A stretch of DNA of 46,499 nucleotides. It comes from an uncultured Bacteroidales bacterium (GTDB taxonomy: Bacteria; Bacteroidota; Bacteroidia; Bacteroidales; UBA932). The DNA lies in NCBI GenBank assembly GCA_900320185.1, contig ONRD01000023.1, forward strand, positions 1 to 46,499. The letters are read 5' to 3'. This document shows, one piece after another, positions 8,320-15,448 of this stretch (within the stretch, counting starts at the first letter, position 1; each line of letters opens with the position of its first letter). Both the position numbers and the translations under genes were made by a program. Under the pieces are notes generated by a model, which was not told the DNA's origin, searched no databases, and saw only the letters and a program-made list of their open reading frames with translations.

Positions 8320-8796
8320 TTATCGATGGTTACGGCTGCGATGGCCCAGCTTCGGGTGGGTCCGCTTCCAGCGGCCCGTGCTGTCGCAGTCAGCGATGGA
8401 CAGGGCACGGCGCAGGGGGCAGACAAGGAAGTCCAGGGACTTGTCGTGGTGACGGCCGATGGCGGTACGCTCGTCCTCGGTAAGGGCATAGCCGCATTCG
8501 TCGAGGATGTCGAGGGAGCGGCGGCCGTGCCCGCGGCCGTCCTGACGGCGAGTCTTGCCGAGGTCGTGGAAGAAGGCCGCCACGGCGATGCTCCCTGCCG
8601 GGAGCCCGCCCGCGTGAGCGCACATGTGTTCATATACCTCGATGGAGTGCTGCGCGAGACCGCCGCGCTCCTTGTGGTGGGAGTAGCATCCGCGGGTGTA
8701 GTAGTTCGACGAGTCGAGATAGTCGATGACGGCGTCCGTTCCCGGACGGCCAAGGTCGCGGAGGATCGCGACGATACGCTCTCTGTGTTCTGTCAT
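8320..8796 (-). CDS. HD-domain phosphohydrolase, paralogue 1
   Basis: The 158-aa protein carries the HD-superfamily ligand set: His50 (GGLAQHSIE), His77-Asp78 (FFHDLGK), His90 (RGHGRRS), His116/117 (GRHHDK) and a late Asp (SIADCDSTGR). It aligns end to end with the HD gene at 9773-10252 across the divergent gap. That alignment favours the second ATG (MTEHRER, 8796) as the start; ATG 8811 would add five residues. Likely activity is metal-dependent hydrolysis of a nucleotide or related phosphate, substrate unknown. It heads the leftward arm, and the minus strand reads GGAGTATGGTATAG just before the start. Confidence 0.8.
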   Translation of the reverse strand: MTEHRERIVAILRDLGRPGTDAVIDYLDSSNYYTRGCYSHHKERGGLAQHSIEVYEHMCAHAGGLPAGSIAVAAFFHDLGKTRRQDGRGHGRRSLDILDECGYALTEDERTAIGRHHDKSLDFLVCPLRRALSIADCDSTGRWKRTHPKLGHRSRNHR

Positions 8797-8811
8797 GTTC
8801 GATCGGTTCAT

Positions 8812-8826
8812 ACTATACCATACTCC
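8812..8826 (-). promoter_or_regulatory. GGAGTATGGTATAG element upstream of HD paralogue 1
   Basis: The minus-strand sequence GGGAGTATGGTATAGT ends at the first possible ATG and lies 15 nt before the preferred one. The preceding bases, CGCGGTACGGG, closely match those before the 11312-11323 element, which supports a shared site. Confidence 0.35.
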
Positions 8827-8995
8827 CCCGTACCGCGATTATTGCAGGTCACATCAAAGATAGTCACAAAAATCCCTTCTTCCAGCGGAACGAAACTATT
8901 TTCCATAGGCGGTGAAACTTTTCCAGCCCGCTCCGGTATAATGAAAATGCACCCTAACGAATGATGACTGACAAACGCAAACGTACCGAAAATAT

Positions 8996-9014
8996 TTGTG
9001 TCATATTTACACAA
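8996..9014. promoter_or_regulatory. TTGTGT-N7-ACACAA dyad
   Basis: A perfect 6-bp inverted repeat with a 7-nt AT-rich spacer (CATATTT) sits mid-way between the divergent genes. It is a plausible repressor or activator site, but it is short enough to be chance. Confidence 0.25.
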
Positions 9015-9177
9015 TCCGGCACGATACTTGATAAAGCTCCGGACCACATGTCCGAAAGATAAACCTCACCACATACCCATCCTCCTGACTACACCGGGTA
9101 ACACCCGGACGGGATTCCATGCGCCTTCCGACCATGGGCCGGGGACCTACACTGAACAGAAAACCAACACCTTATAT

Positions 9178-9714
9178 ATGACAGAAAAAAGTATCTTTCC
9201 CCTTCAACCTTCACAGTACAAAGACTACGCATCCAAGGCGGTGCACGGATATGTCCGCAAGCGGTTCCCTCGGTTTTTCACGGAGCAGGACCTGGAAGAC
9301 ATTGTCTCGGACGTAATGCTCCGCATGTGGCGGGGTCACGAGTCGTTCGACCCTGGAAAGGGCGCGCTGTCCACCTGGACAGGGACGATTGCAAGGAACG
9401 CCGTGCTATCCGCGGCCGAGTCCAAGTGGCACCGCCTGGACATATCCAGGGAATTCGAAGACGGGGAGATACTCGACGACTGTACCTACAGCACCTATCG
9501 GGCGTACGAGTTCCCGGCGGACGGGGAGCTGCTCCGCGACGAGCTGGAGACGGAACTCTTCGCAAGGCTCCGCAGCGAGCGGGACCAGCGGTTCCTTGCT
9601 TGGAAGCTTCTGGACCTTGACGCAAGCGAAATGGCCGAGCGGGAGGGTATCTCTGAGGGGAACGTGTCCCTGGTCATTTTCCGTATGAGACAGAAACTGC
9701 GCCGCTCGGCGTAA
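9178..9714 (+). CDS. Sigma-70-family (ECF-like) RNA polymerase sigma factor
   Basis: The 178-aa protein matches the ECF-like sigma plan. Region 2 at about residues 15-85 includes DLEDIVSDVMLRMWRGHESF and the melting helix STWTGTIARNAVLSA. Region 4 at about 140-177 includes LLDLDASEMAEREGISEGNV followed by SLVIFRMRQKLRR. It recruits RNA polymerase core to a dedicated promoter set. It heads the rightward arm, with the HD paralogue following after 58 nt. ATG 9178 sits inside CTTATATATG, so the message may be near-leaderless; an upstream in-frame extension from 8998 lies in the AT-rich gap and looks non-coding. With the factor at 1179-1892 it makes two sigma factors in one island. No anti-sigma factor is recognised beside either. 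Confidence 0.88.
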   Translation: MTEKSIFPLQPSQYKDYASKAVHGYVRKRFPRFFTEQDLEDIVSDVMLRMWRGHESFDPGKGALSTWTGTIARNAVLSAAESKWHRLDISREFEDGEILDDCTYSTYRAYEFPADGELLRDELETELFARLRSERDQRFLAWKLLDLDASEMAEREGISEGNVSLVIFRMRQKLRRSA

Positions 9715-9730
9715 TAATCCGGCCGTTCCG

Positions 9731-9743
9731 CAGTATGGATAAG
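9731..9743 (+). promoter_or_regulatory. Variant island element (CAGTATGGATAAG)
   Basis: It lies about 29 nt upstream of HD paralogue 2 in the 58-nt gap after the sigma gene. It resembles the GGAGTATGGTATAG element in front of HD paralogue 1. Confidence 0.25.
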
Positions 9744-9772
9744 GGAACAACCAATCAAACAAGAGAAAGCAC

Positions 9773-10252
9773 ATGACAAGACAGCAGATCAAGGAAGATA
9801 TCCTCGGACTCCTTCGCGGCACCGGCCGCGAGGGCATCGAACAGACCATCGGCTACATCCTCGGCAGCACCTACTTCACGGCCCATTGCCACAGACACCA
9901 CCGGGACGAGGGCGGCCTCGCCCGGCACTCCCTGGAGGCCTGCCGCTGGGCGCTCTCCCGCCGGGGGGGCATCCCCGCCGACAGCGTCGTCATCGCGACG
10001 CTCCTCCATGACCTCTGCACGGCCCGCAGCCGCCGTTCGGCGGGTATCGGCGGGCACGGGAGACGCTCCGTGCGGATCCTCGAGGATGTCTGCCACCTCC
10101 CCCTTACGGGAGAGGAGCGCGAGGCCATCCTTCTCCACATGCACAAGGAGGCCCTCTTCCTGAAGGGCAACCCCCTCGCACGCCTCGTTTGGCTGGCCGA
10201 CAAGACCAGTGCGGCCGGACGCGTCCCGCTCCGAGACAGCAGTGCCGCGTAG
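9773..10252 (+). CDS. HD-domain phosphohydrolase, paralogue 2
   Basis: The 159-aa protein is a diverged paralogue of the HD protein at 8320-8796 and keeps the same ligand order: His52 (GGLARHSLE), His79-Asp80 (TLLHDLC), His95 (GGHGRRS), His122/124 (LLHMHKE) and Asp143 (WLADKTSAAGR). The HD step reads HDLC where paralogue 1 has HDLGK, so metal chemistry or substrate may differ. It follows the sigma-factor gene by 58 nt. The ATG follows an A-rich leader. One copy in each divergent arm suggests the two work as a pair or on related substrates; this is inference. Confidence 0.8.
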   Translation: MTRQQIKEDILGLLRGTGREGIEQTIGYILGSTYFTAHCHRHHRDEGGLARHSLEACRWALSRRGGIPADSVVIATLLHDLCTARSRRSAGIGGHGRRSVRILEDVCHLPLTGEEREAILLHMHKEALFLKGNPLARLVWLADKTSAAGRVPLRDSSAA

Positions 10253-10306
10253 CACCACTCAAGAAGGAATCCCCGTCCTGGGCCGAAAGGACCGGACCCC
10301 AAGGCA

Positions 10307-10314
10307 GGTATATA
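10307..10314 (+). promoter_or_regulatory. GGTATATA element upstream of the RpoN-box gene
   Basis: GGCAGGTATATAGCATC lies 29 nt before the ATG at 10344, followed by an A-rich leader without a Shine-Dalgarno. It is a strong copy of the island element. Confidence 0.45.
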
Positions 10315-10343
10315 GCATCAAACCATCAACCAAAGATACAAGC

Positions 10344-11222
10344 ATGACAAAGAACAAGACCTTCCGGTTCACAACCGAAATCACCCCCGAGACCGAAATC
10401 CTCCTCAGCGGCCGCAGCGGGGAGCCCCTTACCATGAGCCTTGCCGACGAGCGCTCCTCGAAGACCGTCCGTCTCGACACCGAGTCCGTCATCCGACTCC
10501 AGGCCTTCCTGTCGGACTTCCTCCAGAAGGAGGAGGCTTCCTCCCCCGCTCCCGTCTACGAGCCGACGGGACGCGCCCTCGCCGTCATGGACGGGGATAC
10601 GCTGGACATCGTCCGCGTCTTCAAGACCTCGGACGTCGTAGGCTTCGCCGGGGCGGAGACGGACTCCTACGGTGCGCTCTGCGACAAGGTCCGCGCCATC
10701 GCGGATGTCCGCCTGCCCGAGCGCCCGGTCTTCGTCTTCTTCGACACCTTCGACGGGTCCATCTCCCGCAGCATCATCCGCCGGATTCTCCGCGCATGCA
10801 TCTCCTACCAGGTGGACTTCGTCCGCAGCGCCGACCCGACCCGGTGCCGCCGCATGGTCCTCGGGGACATCGAGGCCTTCACGAGGATTGACAGCAGCGT
10901 CATCTCGCGGGGGACCCGAGATGTCCTCGTCCTCTCCCCCGCCGGGACCTTCACCATGAAGGCGGCCGACGCCGACCTGGAGCGCCCTTCCCTCTTCGAC
11001 GAGGGCTCCACGACCACCGACGGACGGGAGTGCAGCCGCAAGGCGGTCCTCTCCGCCATCCGCGACATCATCGGCGCGGAGGCACCCGCGGACCCCGTCA
11101 CCGACGAGGAGATGGCGGGGCTGCTCACCGACATGGGCTACGCCGTGGCACGGAGGACCGTGTCCAAGTACCGCGAGCTGCTGGGCATCCCCAAGCGTGC
11201 GGACAGGCGCGTACGGGAGTAG
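10344..11222 (+). CDS. Unknown N-terminal domain fused to a sigma-54 (RpoN-box) DNA-binding domain
   Basis: The 292-aa protein ends in a sigma-54 DNA-binding domain. Residues about 225-268 (AIRDIIGAEAPADPVTDEEM, then AGLLTDMGYAV) lead into the RpoN box ARRTVSKYRE (269-278) and LLGIPKRADRR. The box is the near-invariant signature of RpoN, which reads the -24 element. The rest is not RpoN: there is no Gln-rich activator region and no core-binding region, and residues 1-220 contain an unrecognised alpha/beta domain (VFVFFDTFDGSISRSIIRRI). It may bind sigma-54-like sites without recruiting polymerase, acting as a repressor, decoy or tether. Its gene is followed by a strong terminator. The C-terminal assignment is firm; the role is inference. 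Confidence 0.75.
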   Translation: MTKNKTFRFTTEITPETEILLSGRSGEPLTMSLADERSSKTVRLDTESVIRLQAFLSDFLQKEEASSPAPVYEPTGRALAVMDGDTLDIVRVFKTSDVVGFAGAETDSYGALCDKVRAIADVRLPERPVFVFFDTFDGSISRSIIRRILRACISYQVDFVRSADPTRCRRMVLGDIEAFTRIDSSVISRGTRDVLVLSPAGTFTMKAADADLERPSLFDEGSTTTDGRECSRKAVLSAIRDIIGAEAPADPVTDEEMAGLLTDMGYAVARRTVSKYRELLGIPKRADRRVRE

Positions 11223-11238
11223 CCAGCTCCCCCTTCCG

Positions 11239-11279
11239 GATCCGGGCCCGGGAACAGGCCCGGATCTTTTTCGTTTTTT
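11239..11279 (+). terminator. Intrinsic terminator after the RpoN-box gene
   Basis: A 10-bp perfect stem (GATCCGGGCC with GGCCCGGATC, 8-nt loop) is followed at once by a T-rich tract, TTTTTCGTTTTTT. It ends the transcript coming from the sigma-factor side, so the genes to the right need their own promoter; an island element lies about 33 nt further on. Confidence 0.85.
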
Positions 11280-11311
11280 ACGTCCGGGAGGCCGTAATGA
11301 TGGCGCGGTAC

Positions 11312-11323
11312 GGGAGTATATAC
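11312..11323 (+). promoter_or_regulatory. GGGAGTATATAC element after the terminator
   Basis: It lies 29 nt before the ATG at 11353 and immediately downstream of the intrinsic terminator. That placement strongly suggests a promoter that restarts transcription. Confidence 0.5.
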
Positions 11324-11352
11324 ATCCGTAAGACACAAAAGCCATCGGAACT

Positions 11353-11661
11353 ATGAACTGGAACGACCACCTCTTTGCCTGCCTCAGCAGGGTCAACCGC
11401 AGCCTCCATTCCTTCTTTCCCGTCAACGAACGCGCGAAGGCGCTCCTCTACGACATGGAGGGGTGCCTCTGCTCGGGGGACGGGCTCTCCGCACGCTCGG
11501 CCTTCAGGGCCGCGGACCCCTTCGTCGCGGACCGCGTCCTCGGGATGCTCGGGGTGAGGGAGTCCGTCAGCGGGCTCCGCAGGGAGGACGGCTGCACGCT
11601 CTATACCCTCTCGGAGAATCCGTTCGGCGTAGGCAGCGTCTATTTCACCCTGCGGGGGTAG
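11353..11661 (+). CDS. Hypothetical small protein (102 aa)
   Basis: The frame opens at an ATG with an A-rich leader (MNWNDHLFACLSRVNRS) and closes before the next island element. Codon positions are GC-rich as in its neighbours, and the predicted protein is mixed helix and strand, soluble and without a signal peptide. I do not recognise a family. It stands directly upstream of the AAA+ ATPase with its own terminator-promoter arrangement, so it may be a regulator or partner of that ATPase. Overlapping frames here are shadows. Confidence 0.6.
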   Translation: MNWNDHLFACLSRVNRSLHSFFPVNERAKALLYDMEGCLCSGDGLSARSAFRAADPFVADRVLGMLGVRESVSGLRREDGCTLYTLSENPFGVGSVYFTLRG

Positions 11662-11714
11662 GAGCGGCTCCCGCGCAGAGAACGGGATCGCCCCCGAAAG
11701 AATCATCAGCATTC

Positions 11715-11728
11715 GGAGTATATATAGG
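11715..11728 (+). promoter_or_regulatory. GGAGTATATATAGG element upstream of the AAA+ ATPase
   Basis: It lies 13 nt before the ATG at 11742, in the 80-nt gap after the 102-aa gene. It is among the longest matches to the island element. Confidence 0.45.
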
Positions 11729-11741
11729 AAAACCATCAAGC

Positions 11742-13442
11742 ATGAGAAGAAGAGAAAACAACCCCGGGAAGAGTTTCTTCGCAGCCAATGCGGAGCTACC
11801 CACCCTTGCCGCCTGCCTGAACAGCATCTACAAGAAGGTCAACGCCGAAGGACTCGGCGAGGACACCTCGCACGAGCTCGAGGGGGATATCCAGACCGTC
11901 TCCGACCGCTTCGGCATCTCGCCGAAGGCGGCGGTCCTCCTTGCGGCCATCCTGGAGAACGACGCCAAGAACGGCTGCGACGACGACGACCTCTCGGGCT
12001 ACGTCGGGTGCTCGAACATCGAGTTCATCGGCTTCCGGGGCGCCCTCCGCGAGATGGAGGAGAAGGGCATCGTGAGCCGCCGCAACGGCCGCTGCAACAA
12101 CCGGTACGTCATGGGCCGGGAGGCCCTGAAGGCCGTCGAGAAGGGAACGGCGTTCACCCCCGTGAGCCGCACCGGGCTCTCGGCGGACGAGCTTTTCACC
12201 CGCTTCCGCATCGTCTTCGCCGACTTCCACCGCGACAACATCGACGCGGAGCGACTCCTGGAGGACCTCAAGCAGCTCGTGGTGGACAACCCCCAGCTGG
12301 GGTTCTGCCAGAAGGCGGCCGGGGTGCTGTCGGCCCCCGCCTACTGCGACACGGAGAAGCGTTTCTTCCTCGCGCTCTGCCACCGGTACGTCAGCCACGG
12401 CGAGCGGTCCGTCACCATCGAGCGCCTGCTCGCCTACACGGAGTTCATGGAGGATGACCAGCGCATCCGCCGCGCCCTCGCGGCCGAGCGCAGCGACCTC
12501 CAGCGGTCCGGACTCGTCACCTTCGGCGGCGACGAGGGGTTCCAGGACACTGAGAGCCTCGCCCTCTCCGACGAGGTGAGGAGGACCTTCTTCACGGAGG
12601 TCACCCCCGTCAGGGAGCCAGCGGTGAACCGCCGGGACCTCATCCCCGCCTCGGCCATCAAGCCCCGGGAGCTCTTCTACGACGGGAAGGTCGCCTCTCA
12701 GATGGAGCGCCTTGCCTCCCTGCTGGAGCCCGCTAACTTCGCGGGCGTCCAGGAGCGGCTCTCCGAGATGGGCATGCGCAAGGGCTTCGCCGTTCTCTTC
12801 TCCGGCGGTGCCGGCTGCGGCAAGACCGCCGGGGCCTACGAGCTCGCACGGCGCACCGGACGCGATGTCTTCGCAGTGGACATGTCCGAACTCAAGAGCA
12901 AGTGGGTCGGTGACTCCGAGAAGATTGTCAAGGGGGTCTTCACGGCCTACCGGCAGATGTGCCGCAGCCGAGAGCTCGCGCCCATCCTCCTCTTCAACGA
13001 GGCTGACGCCATCTTCGCCAAGCGCCTCGAGAACCCGCAGGACAGCGTGGACCAGATGATGAACGCCATCCAGAACATCTGCCTGGAGGCCATCGAGAAC
13101 CTCGACGGCATCCTCATCGCCACCACCAACCTTGCCGCGAACTTCTGCGACGACGCTTTCGCCCGCCGGTTCCTCTTCAAGGTGGAGTTCGAAAAGCCCG
13201 GGCCGGAGACCCGTTCGAAAATCTGGCGGTCGATGGTGGACGGCCTCTCCGAGGAGGACGCCCTCACCCTCGCCACCCGCTATGACTTCTCCGGCGGCAA
13301 CATTGAGAACATCGCCCGCAAGGCGGCCGTCGGTTACGTCCTCTCCGGACGGAAAGCGGGCATCGGGGAGCTCGCCGGGTACTGCGACGAGGAGACCCTC
13401 TCCTCCTCCAGGGGCGCGCGGAGAATCGGATTCCAGTCCTAG
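11742..13442 (+). CDS. AAA+ ATPase with winged-helix-like N-terminal region
   Basis: The 566-aa protein has an N-terminal region of about 330 residues, including a winged-helix-like stretch (FRGALREMEEKGIVSRRNGR). One classical AAA module follows: Walker A GGAGCGKT near 355, Walker B LLFNEADAI near 417 with Asn for the usual first Asp, sensor 1 LIATTNLAANF, the arginine-finger region DDAFARRF and sensor 2 FSGGNIENIARKA. This resembles Bacteroidota AAA proteins related to the FtsH/VCP/spastin group, which remodel protein complexes. The Glu of Walker B is kept, so it should hydrolyse ATP. ATG 11742 follows an island promoter element; the longer frame open from 11463 runs through the previous gene. 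The next gene starts 3 nt after its stop. Confidence 0.85.
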   Translation: MRRRENNPGKSFFAANAELPTLAACLNSIYKKVNAEGLGEDTSHELEGDIQTVSDRFGISPKAAVLLAAILENDAKNGCDDDDLSGYVGCSNIEFIGFRGALREMEEKGIVSRRNGRCNNRYVMGREALKAVEKGTAFTPVSRTGLSADELFTRFRIVFADFHRDNIDAERLLEDLKQLVVDNPQLGFCQKAAGVLSAPAYCDTEKRFFLALCHRYVSHGERSVTIERLLAYTEFMEDDQRIRRALAAERSDLQRSGLVTFGGDEGFQDTESLALSDEVRRTFFTEVTPVREPAVNRRDLIPASAIKPRELFYDGKVASQMERLASLLEPANFAGVQERLSEMGMRKGFAVLFSGGAGCGKTAGAYELARRTGRDVFAVDMSELKSKWVGDSEKIVKGVFTAYRQMCRSRELAPILLFNEADAIFAKRLENPQDSVDQMMNAIQNICLEAIENLDGILIATTNLAANFCDDAFARRFLFKVEFEKPGPETRSKIWRSMVDGLSEEDALTLATRYDFSGGNIENIARKAAVGYVLSGRKAGIGELAGYCDEETLSSSRGARRIGFQS

Positions 13443-13445
13443 GCC

Positions 13446-14420
13446 ATGGACAGCTGCACGGTCCATACGACCCGGGTCATCTCCGTCTTCGACGTCTGGG
13501 CGGTCTATGACCGGAACTGGCGCAAGCCCCACTACCCCTCCTATATGGTGCGGCAGGAGAAAGTCGGCAGCGCCCTAGACCTCGAGGGTGCGGAGCGGAT
13601 CGTCCGGGAAACCGTCCGGTTCCAGGCCGAAGCCGCATTCGGGGGTGATAGGCTGCATAGCCTCCGGATCGTGGAGATCCCCCTTGGCGGCTACGCCCCG
13701 GAGTGGCAGACCCTCTCGGAGTACGTCTACGACCACGAAGGGGACCGGCTGGACTGCCGGACCATCCCCTGCGAGGACGGCGTCTTCTCCGGGCGCACTC
13801 CCGGGGAGATCCGTTTCCGGGAAGGGGACCTCTGCGAGGTCCTCAAGGAGGGAAGGGTCGTCCTGGGCTGCATCACTGGGCTTCCCCCGTCCGTCGAACG
13901 GTGTGCCAAGGTCAACGGGACCGGCGCCGCCATGGACTCTTCCGACGACTGCTACTACGTGCTCACGTCGCAGGATGCCTACACGGAGCCCACCGACGCC
14001 CTCCGCGTTTTCAAACCCCGCTACAAGATCGCTCTGCGGACGGAAAGGAGGATTCTCCAGGCATACAACGACTACAGGACCTTCCCAATACGTATGTCAA
14101 TCGCTGACACGGCCGCCTGGGCCAGGCTCAAGGGTGCGGCGGAGGAGCTCGGCTGGGTTGTCCGCCGGATCGAGACGCCCCGGTGGAAGGATGACACGTT
14201 CAAGCTGATGCTGGACGGCGTCCCCGGATTCCCGGATGGACTGGATCTTCAGGTCATGCAGAAGACGGTCTGGCAGCACATGGACCGCATACTCGTTTCC
14301 TTCCGGCGCCTGGCAGGACTTCCAGCCGAGGGACGAGGGTACCGGCTCAAGAGGATCGTCCCTCCGCCGCCGCTCGTGAAGGGCATTCCCGTTCCGGAAG
14401 ATCCTATGTACCGACTATGA
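13446..14420 (+). CDS. Hypothetical protein coupled to the AAA+ ATPase
   Basis: The 324-aa protein begins MDSCTVHTTRVISVFDVWAV, only 3 nt after the ATPase stop and with no promoter-like element between, so the pair is cotranscribed. It has no signal peptide and no membrane segment. The first half is strand-rich (IPLGGYAPEWQTLSEYVYDH, VVLGCITGLPP); the second half is more helical and ends in a Pro-rich tail (IVPPPPLVKGIPVPEDP). I do not recognise the family. Position suggests a substrate, adaptor or effector of the ATPase. Confidence 0.7.
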   Translation: MDSCTVHTTRVISVFDVWAVYDRNWRKPHYPSYMVRQEKVGSALDLEGAERIVRETVRFQAEAAFGGDRLHSLRIVEIPLGGYAPEWQTLSEYVYDHEGDRLDCRTIPCEDGVFSGRTPGEIRFREGDLCEVLKEGRVVLGCITGLPPSVERCAKVNGTGAAMDSSDDCYYVLTSQDAYTEPTDALRVFKPRYKIALRTERRILQAYNDYRTFPIRMSIADTAAWARLKGAAEELGWVVRRIETPRWKDDTFKLMLDGVPGFPDGLDLQVMQKTVWQHMDRILVSFRRLAGLPAEGRGYRLKRIVPPPPLVKGIPVPEDPMYRL

Positions 14421-14448
14421 CGATTCTACAAAAGACCACATTTCTGCA

Positions 14449-14460
14449 GGAGTATATCAT
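14449..14460 (+). promoter_or_regulatory. GGAGTATATCAT element upstream of the lipoprotein
   Basis: It lies 13 nt before the ATG at 14474, just after the previous stop. The spacing is the same as for the ATPase gene. Confidence 0.4.
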
Positions 14461-14473
14461 CCTAAACAAGCAA

Positions 14474-15145
14474 ATGATGCACAGACTGATCATCCCATTC
14501 TTTCTGACCCTCGCATGCACCGCAGCATGCGTCCACCCGGCAGGCTCAGACGATCCCGCCCCGGAGGAGATCCTTGCCCGGATGAGGGCGGACTCCTCCT
14601 GGATACGGGAGCTGGATTCCCTCGCCGCCGAGGCCATCGGGCCGGGGGCGCGCTGCATCGACCCCGTGTGGCACCTTTTCGGGCAGGACGGCCGGAAGTG
14701 GCTGTTCAACCAGGACTGGGGCGGGGTCCTCGAGATCCCTTCGGGCTACATCCCGGAGGACGACCTCTGGCAGGCCGAGCTGTCCTTCCACGGGACGCGG
14801 GCCTTCTCCCCCGACTCGATGGTCGTCATCTCCTTCTACGCTGGGTTCCAAGCCATCGGGAACGAAGAGCTCGCGGATGCTGTTAGGAAAGACCTTGACG
14901 GGGATGGATTCGCCATCGAGCATATGGACGTGGATGACCGGGAGTTCCGGATCACCGCCCGGAGTGCCGGAGGCATCCACTACTATGCACGCTATCTCTT
15001 CGCGGACGGGGATGGCGTCGAATATGCTGCCGGGGTGCAGTTCCCGGCCGGCAGGGAGAATGAGGCGGAAGAGATCATCCGGATGATCCAGCGCTTCCCT
15101 CTCGGCCCGGGAGGACGCCCTTTCCGGGGACTTGCGCTCCAATGA
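14474..15145 (+). CDS. Predicted lipoprotein of unknown function
   Basis: The 223-aa product starts MMHRLIIPFFLTLACTAACV, a short lipoprotein signal with a lipobox-like Cys, so it should be exported and anchored. The mature part is acidic, contains the calcium-loop-like stretch DLDGDGFAIEHMDVDD, and ends in an amphipathic helix (ENEAEEIIRMIQRF). Starting at 14474 puts the element GGAGTATATC 13 nt upstream; an ATG at 14417 would add an improbable hydrophilic leader and overlap the previous gene. It is the only clearly exported product of the island and may link it to the envelope. I do not recognise the family. Confidence 0.7.
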   Translation: MMHRLIIPFFLTLACTAACVHPAGSDDPAPEEILARMRADSSWIRELDSLAAEAIGPGARCIDPVWHLFGQDGRKWLFNQDWGGVLEIPSGYIPEDDLWQAELSFHGTRAFSPDSMVVISFYAGFQAIGNEELADAVRKDLDGDGFAIEHMDVDDREFRITARSAGGIHYYARYLFADGDGVEYAAGVQFPAGRENEAEEIIRMIQRFPLGPGGRPFRGLALQ

Positions 15146-15223
15146 AGGCGGCCGTGTCCGATAACATCTCAGCCTAAAGAATACACTTTATTTAGCGGCA
15201 GCATGAAAGGATTGCGGTTTTCC

Positions 15224-15238
15224 GGAGTATTACTTAGG
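15224..15238 (+). promoter_or_regulatory. GGAGTATTACTTAGG element
   Basis: It lies 19 nt before a 39-codon ORF and is preceded by TTTTCC, as is the next element at 15416. It is a variant of the island motif. Confidence 0.3.
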
Positions 15239-15257
15239 GCAGCATACATAAAGGCAT

Positions 15258-15377
15258 ATGAATAATACCTCCAAACCCTTCGTCCGCGGCGCATACTCCC
15301 ATATCCGCTCCCTCTCACGCTCCTTTGACCTCCGCCACCTCCCCGTTATCCGGTACAGCCTTGACGGCAGGTGGTAG
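15258..15377 (+). CDS. Possible small ORF (39 aa), Arg-rich
   Basis: ATG 15258 to TAG 15377 encodes a 39-residue basic peptide (MNNTSKPFVRGAYSHIRSLS, then RSFDLRHLPVIRYSLDGRW). It has its own upstream island-type element and fills the gap between the lipoprotein and the 104-aa gene. The peptide is too short for firm coding evidence; it could be leader sequence rather than a gene. Confidence 0.35.
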   Translation: MNNTSKPFVRGAYSHIRSLSRSFDLRHLPVIRYSLDGRW

Positions 15378-15415
15378 GAAAGACGGGATTTTCCGTAATC
15401 TTTGACTCCTTTTCC

Positions 15416-15429
15416 GGTATAGATATATG
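15416..15429 (+). promoter_or_regulatory. GGTATAGATATATG element of the MoxR-VWA operon
   Basis: It lies 19 nt before the ATG at 15449. A TTGACT hexamer precedes TATATG by 16 nt, so a conventional -35/-10 reading is also possible. It is the only candidate promoter before the 104-aa, MoxR and VWA genes. Confidence 0.4.
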
Positions 15430-15448
15430 TAACCAAGACGAACTGAAC

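Larger units (their letters stand above)
8812..9177. promoter_or_regulatory. Divergent intergenic region between the two island arms
   Basis: This 366-nt gap is less GC-rich than its flanks and separates HD paralogue 1 from the rightward sigma factor. It holds a 6+6 dyad TTGTGT-N7-ACACAA (8996-9014) that could be an operator, and a CCGGGT-AAC-ACCCGG hairpin (9094-9108). I see no convincing ORF: frames crossing it lack coding-like composition. It is the natural place for control of both arms. Confidence 0.45.

Noticed and set aside
10261-10343. A sigma-54 promoter (GG-N10-GC) as the RpoN-box gene's own target
   Set aside because: No TGGCAC-N5-TTGC-like sequence is visible in the island intergenic regions; the common element is TATATA-based.
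11796-13532. A 578-codon minus-strand frame opposite the AAA+ ATPase
   Set aside because: High GC leaves the antisense frame open; the translation has repeated Glu/Gly/Val without motifs, while the plus strand encodes a complete AAA module.
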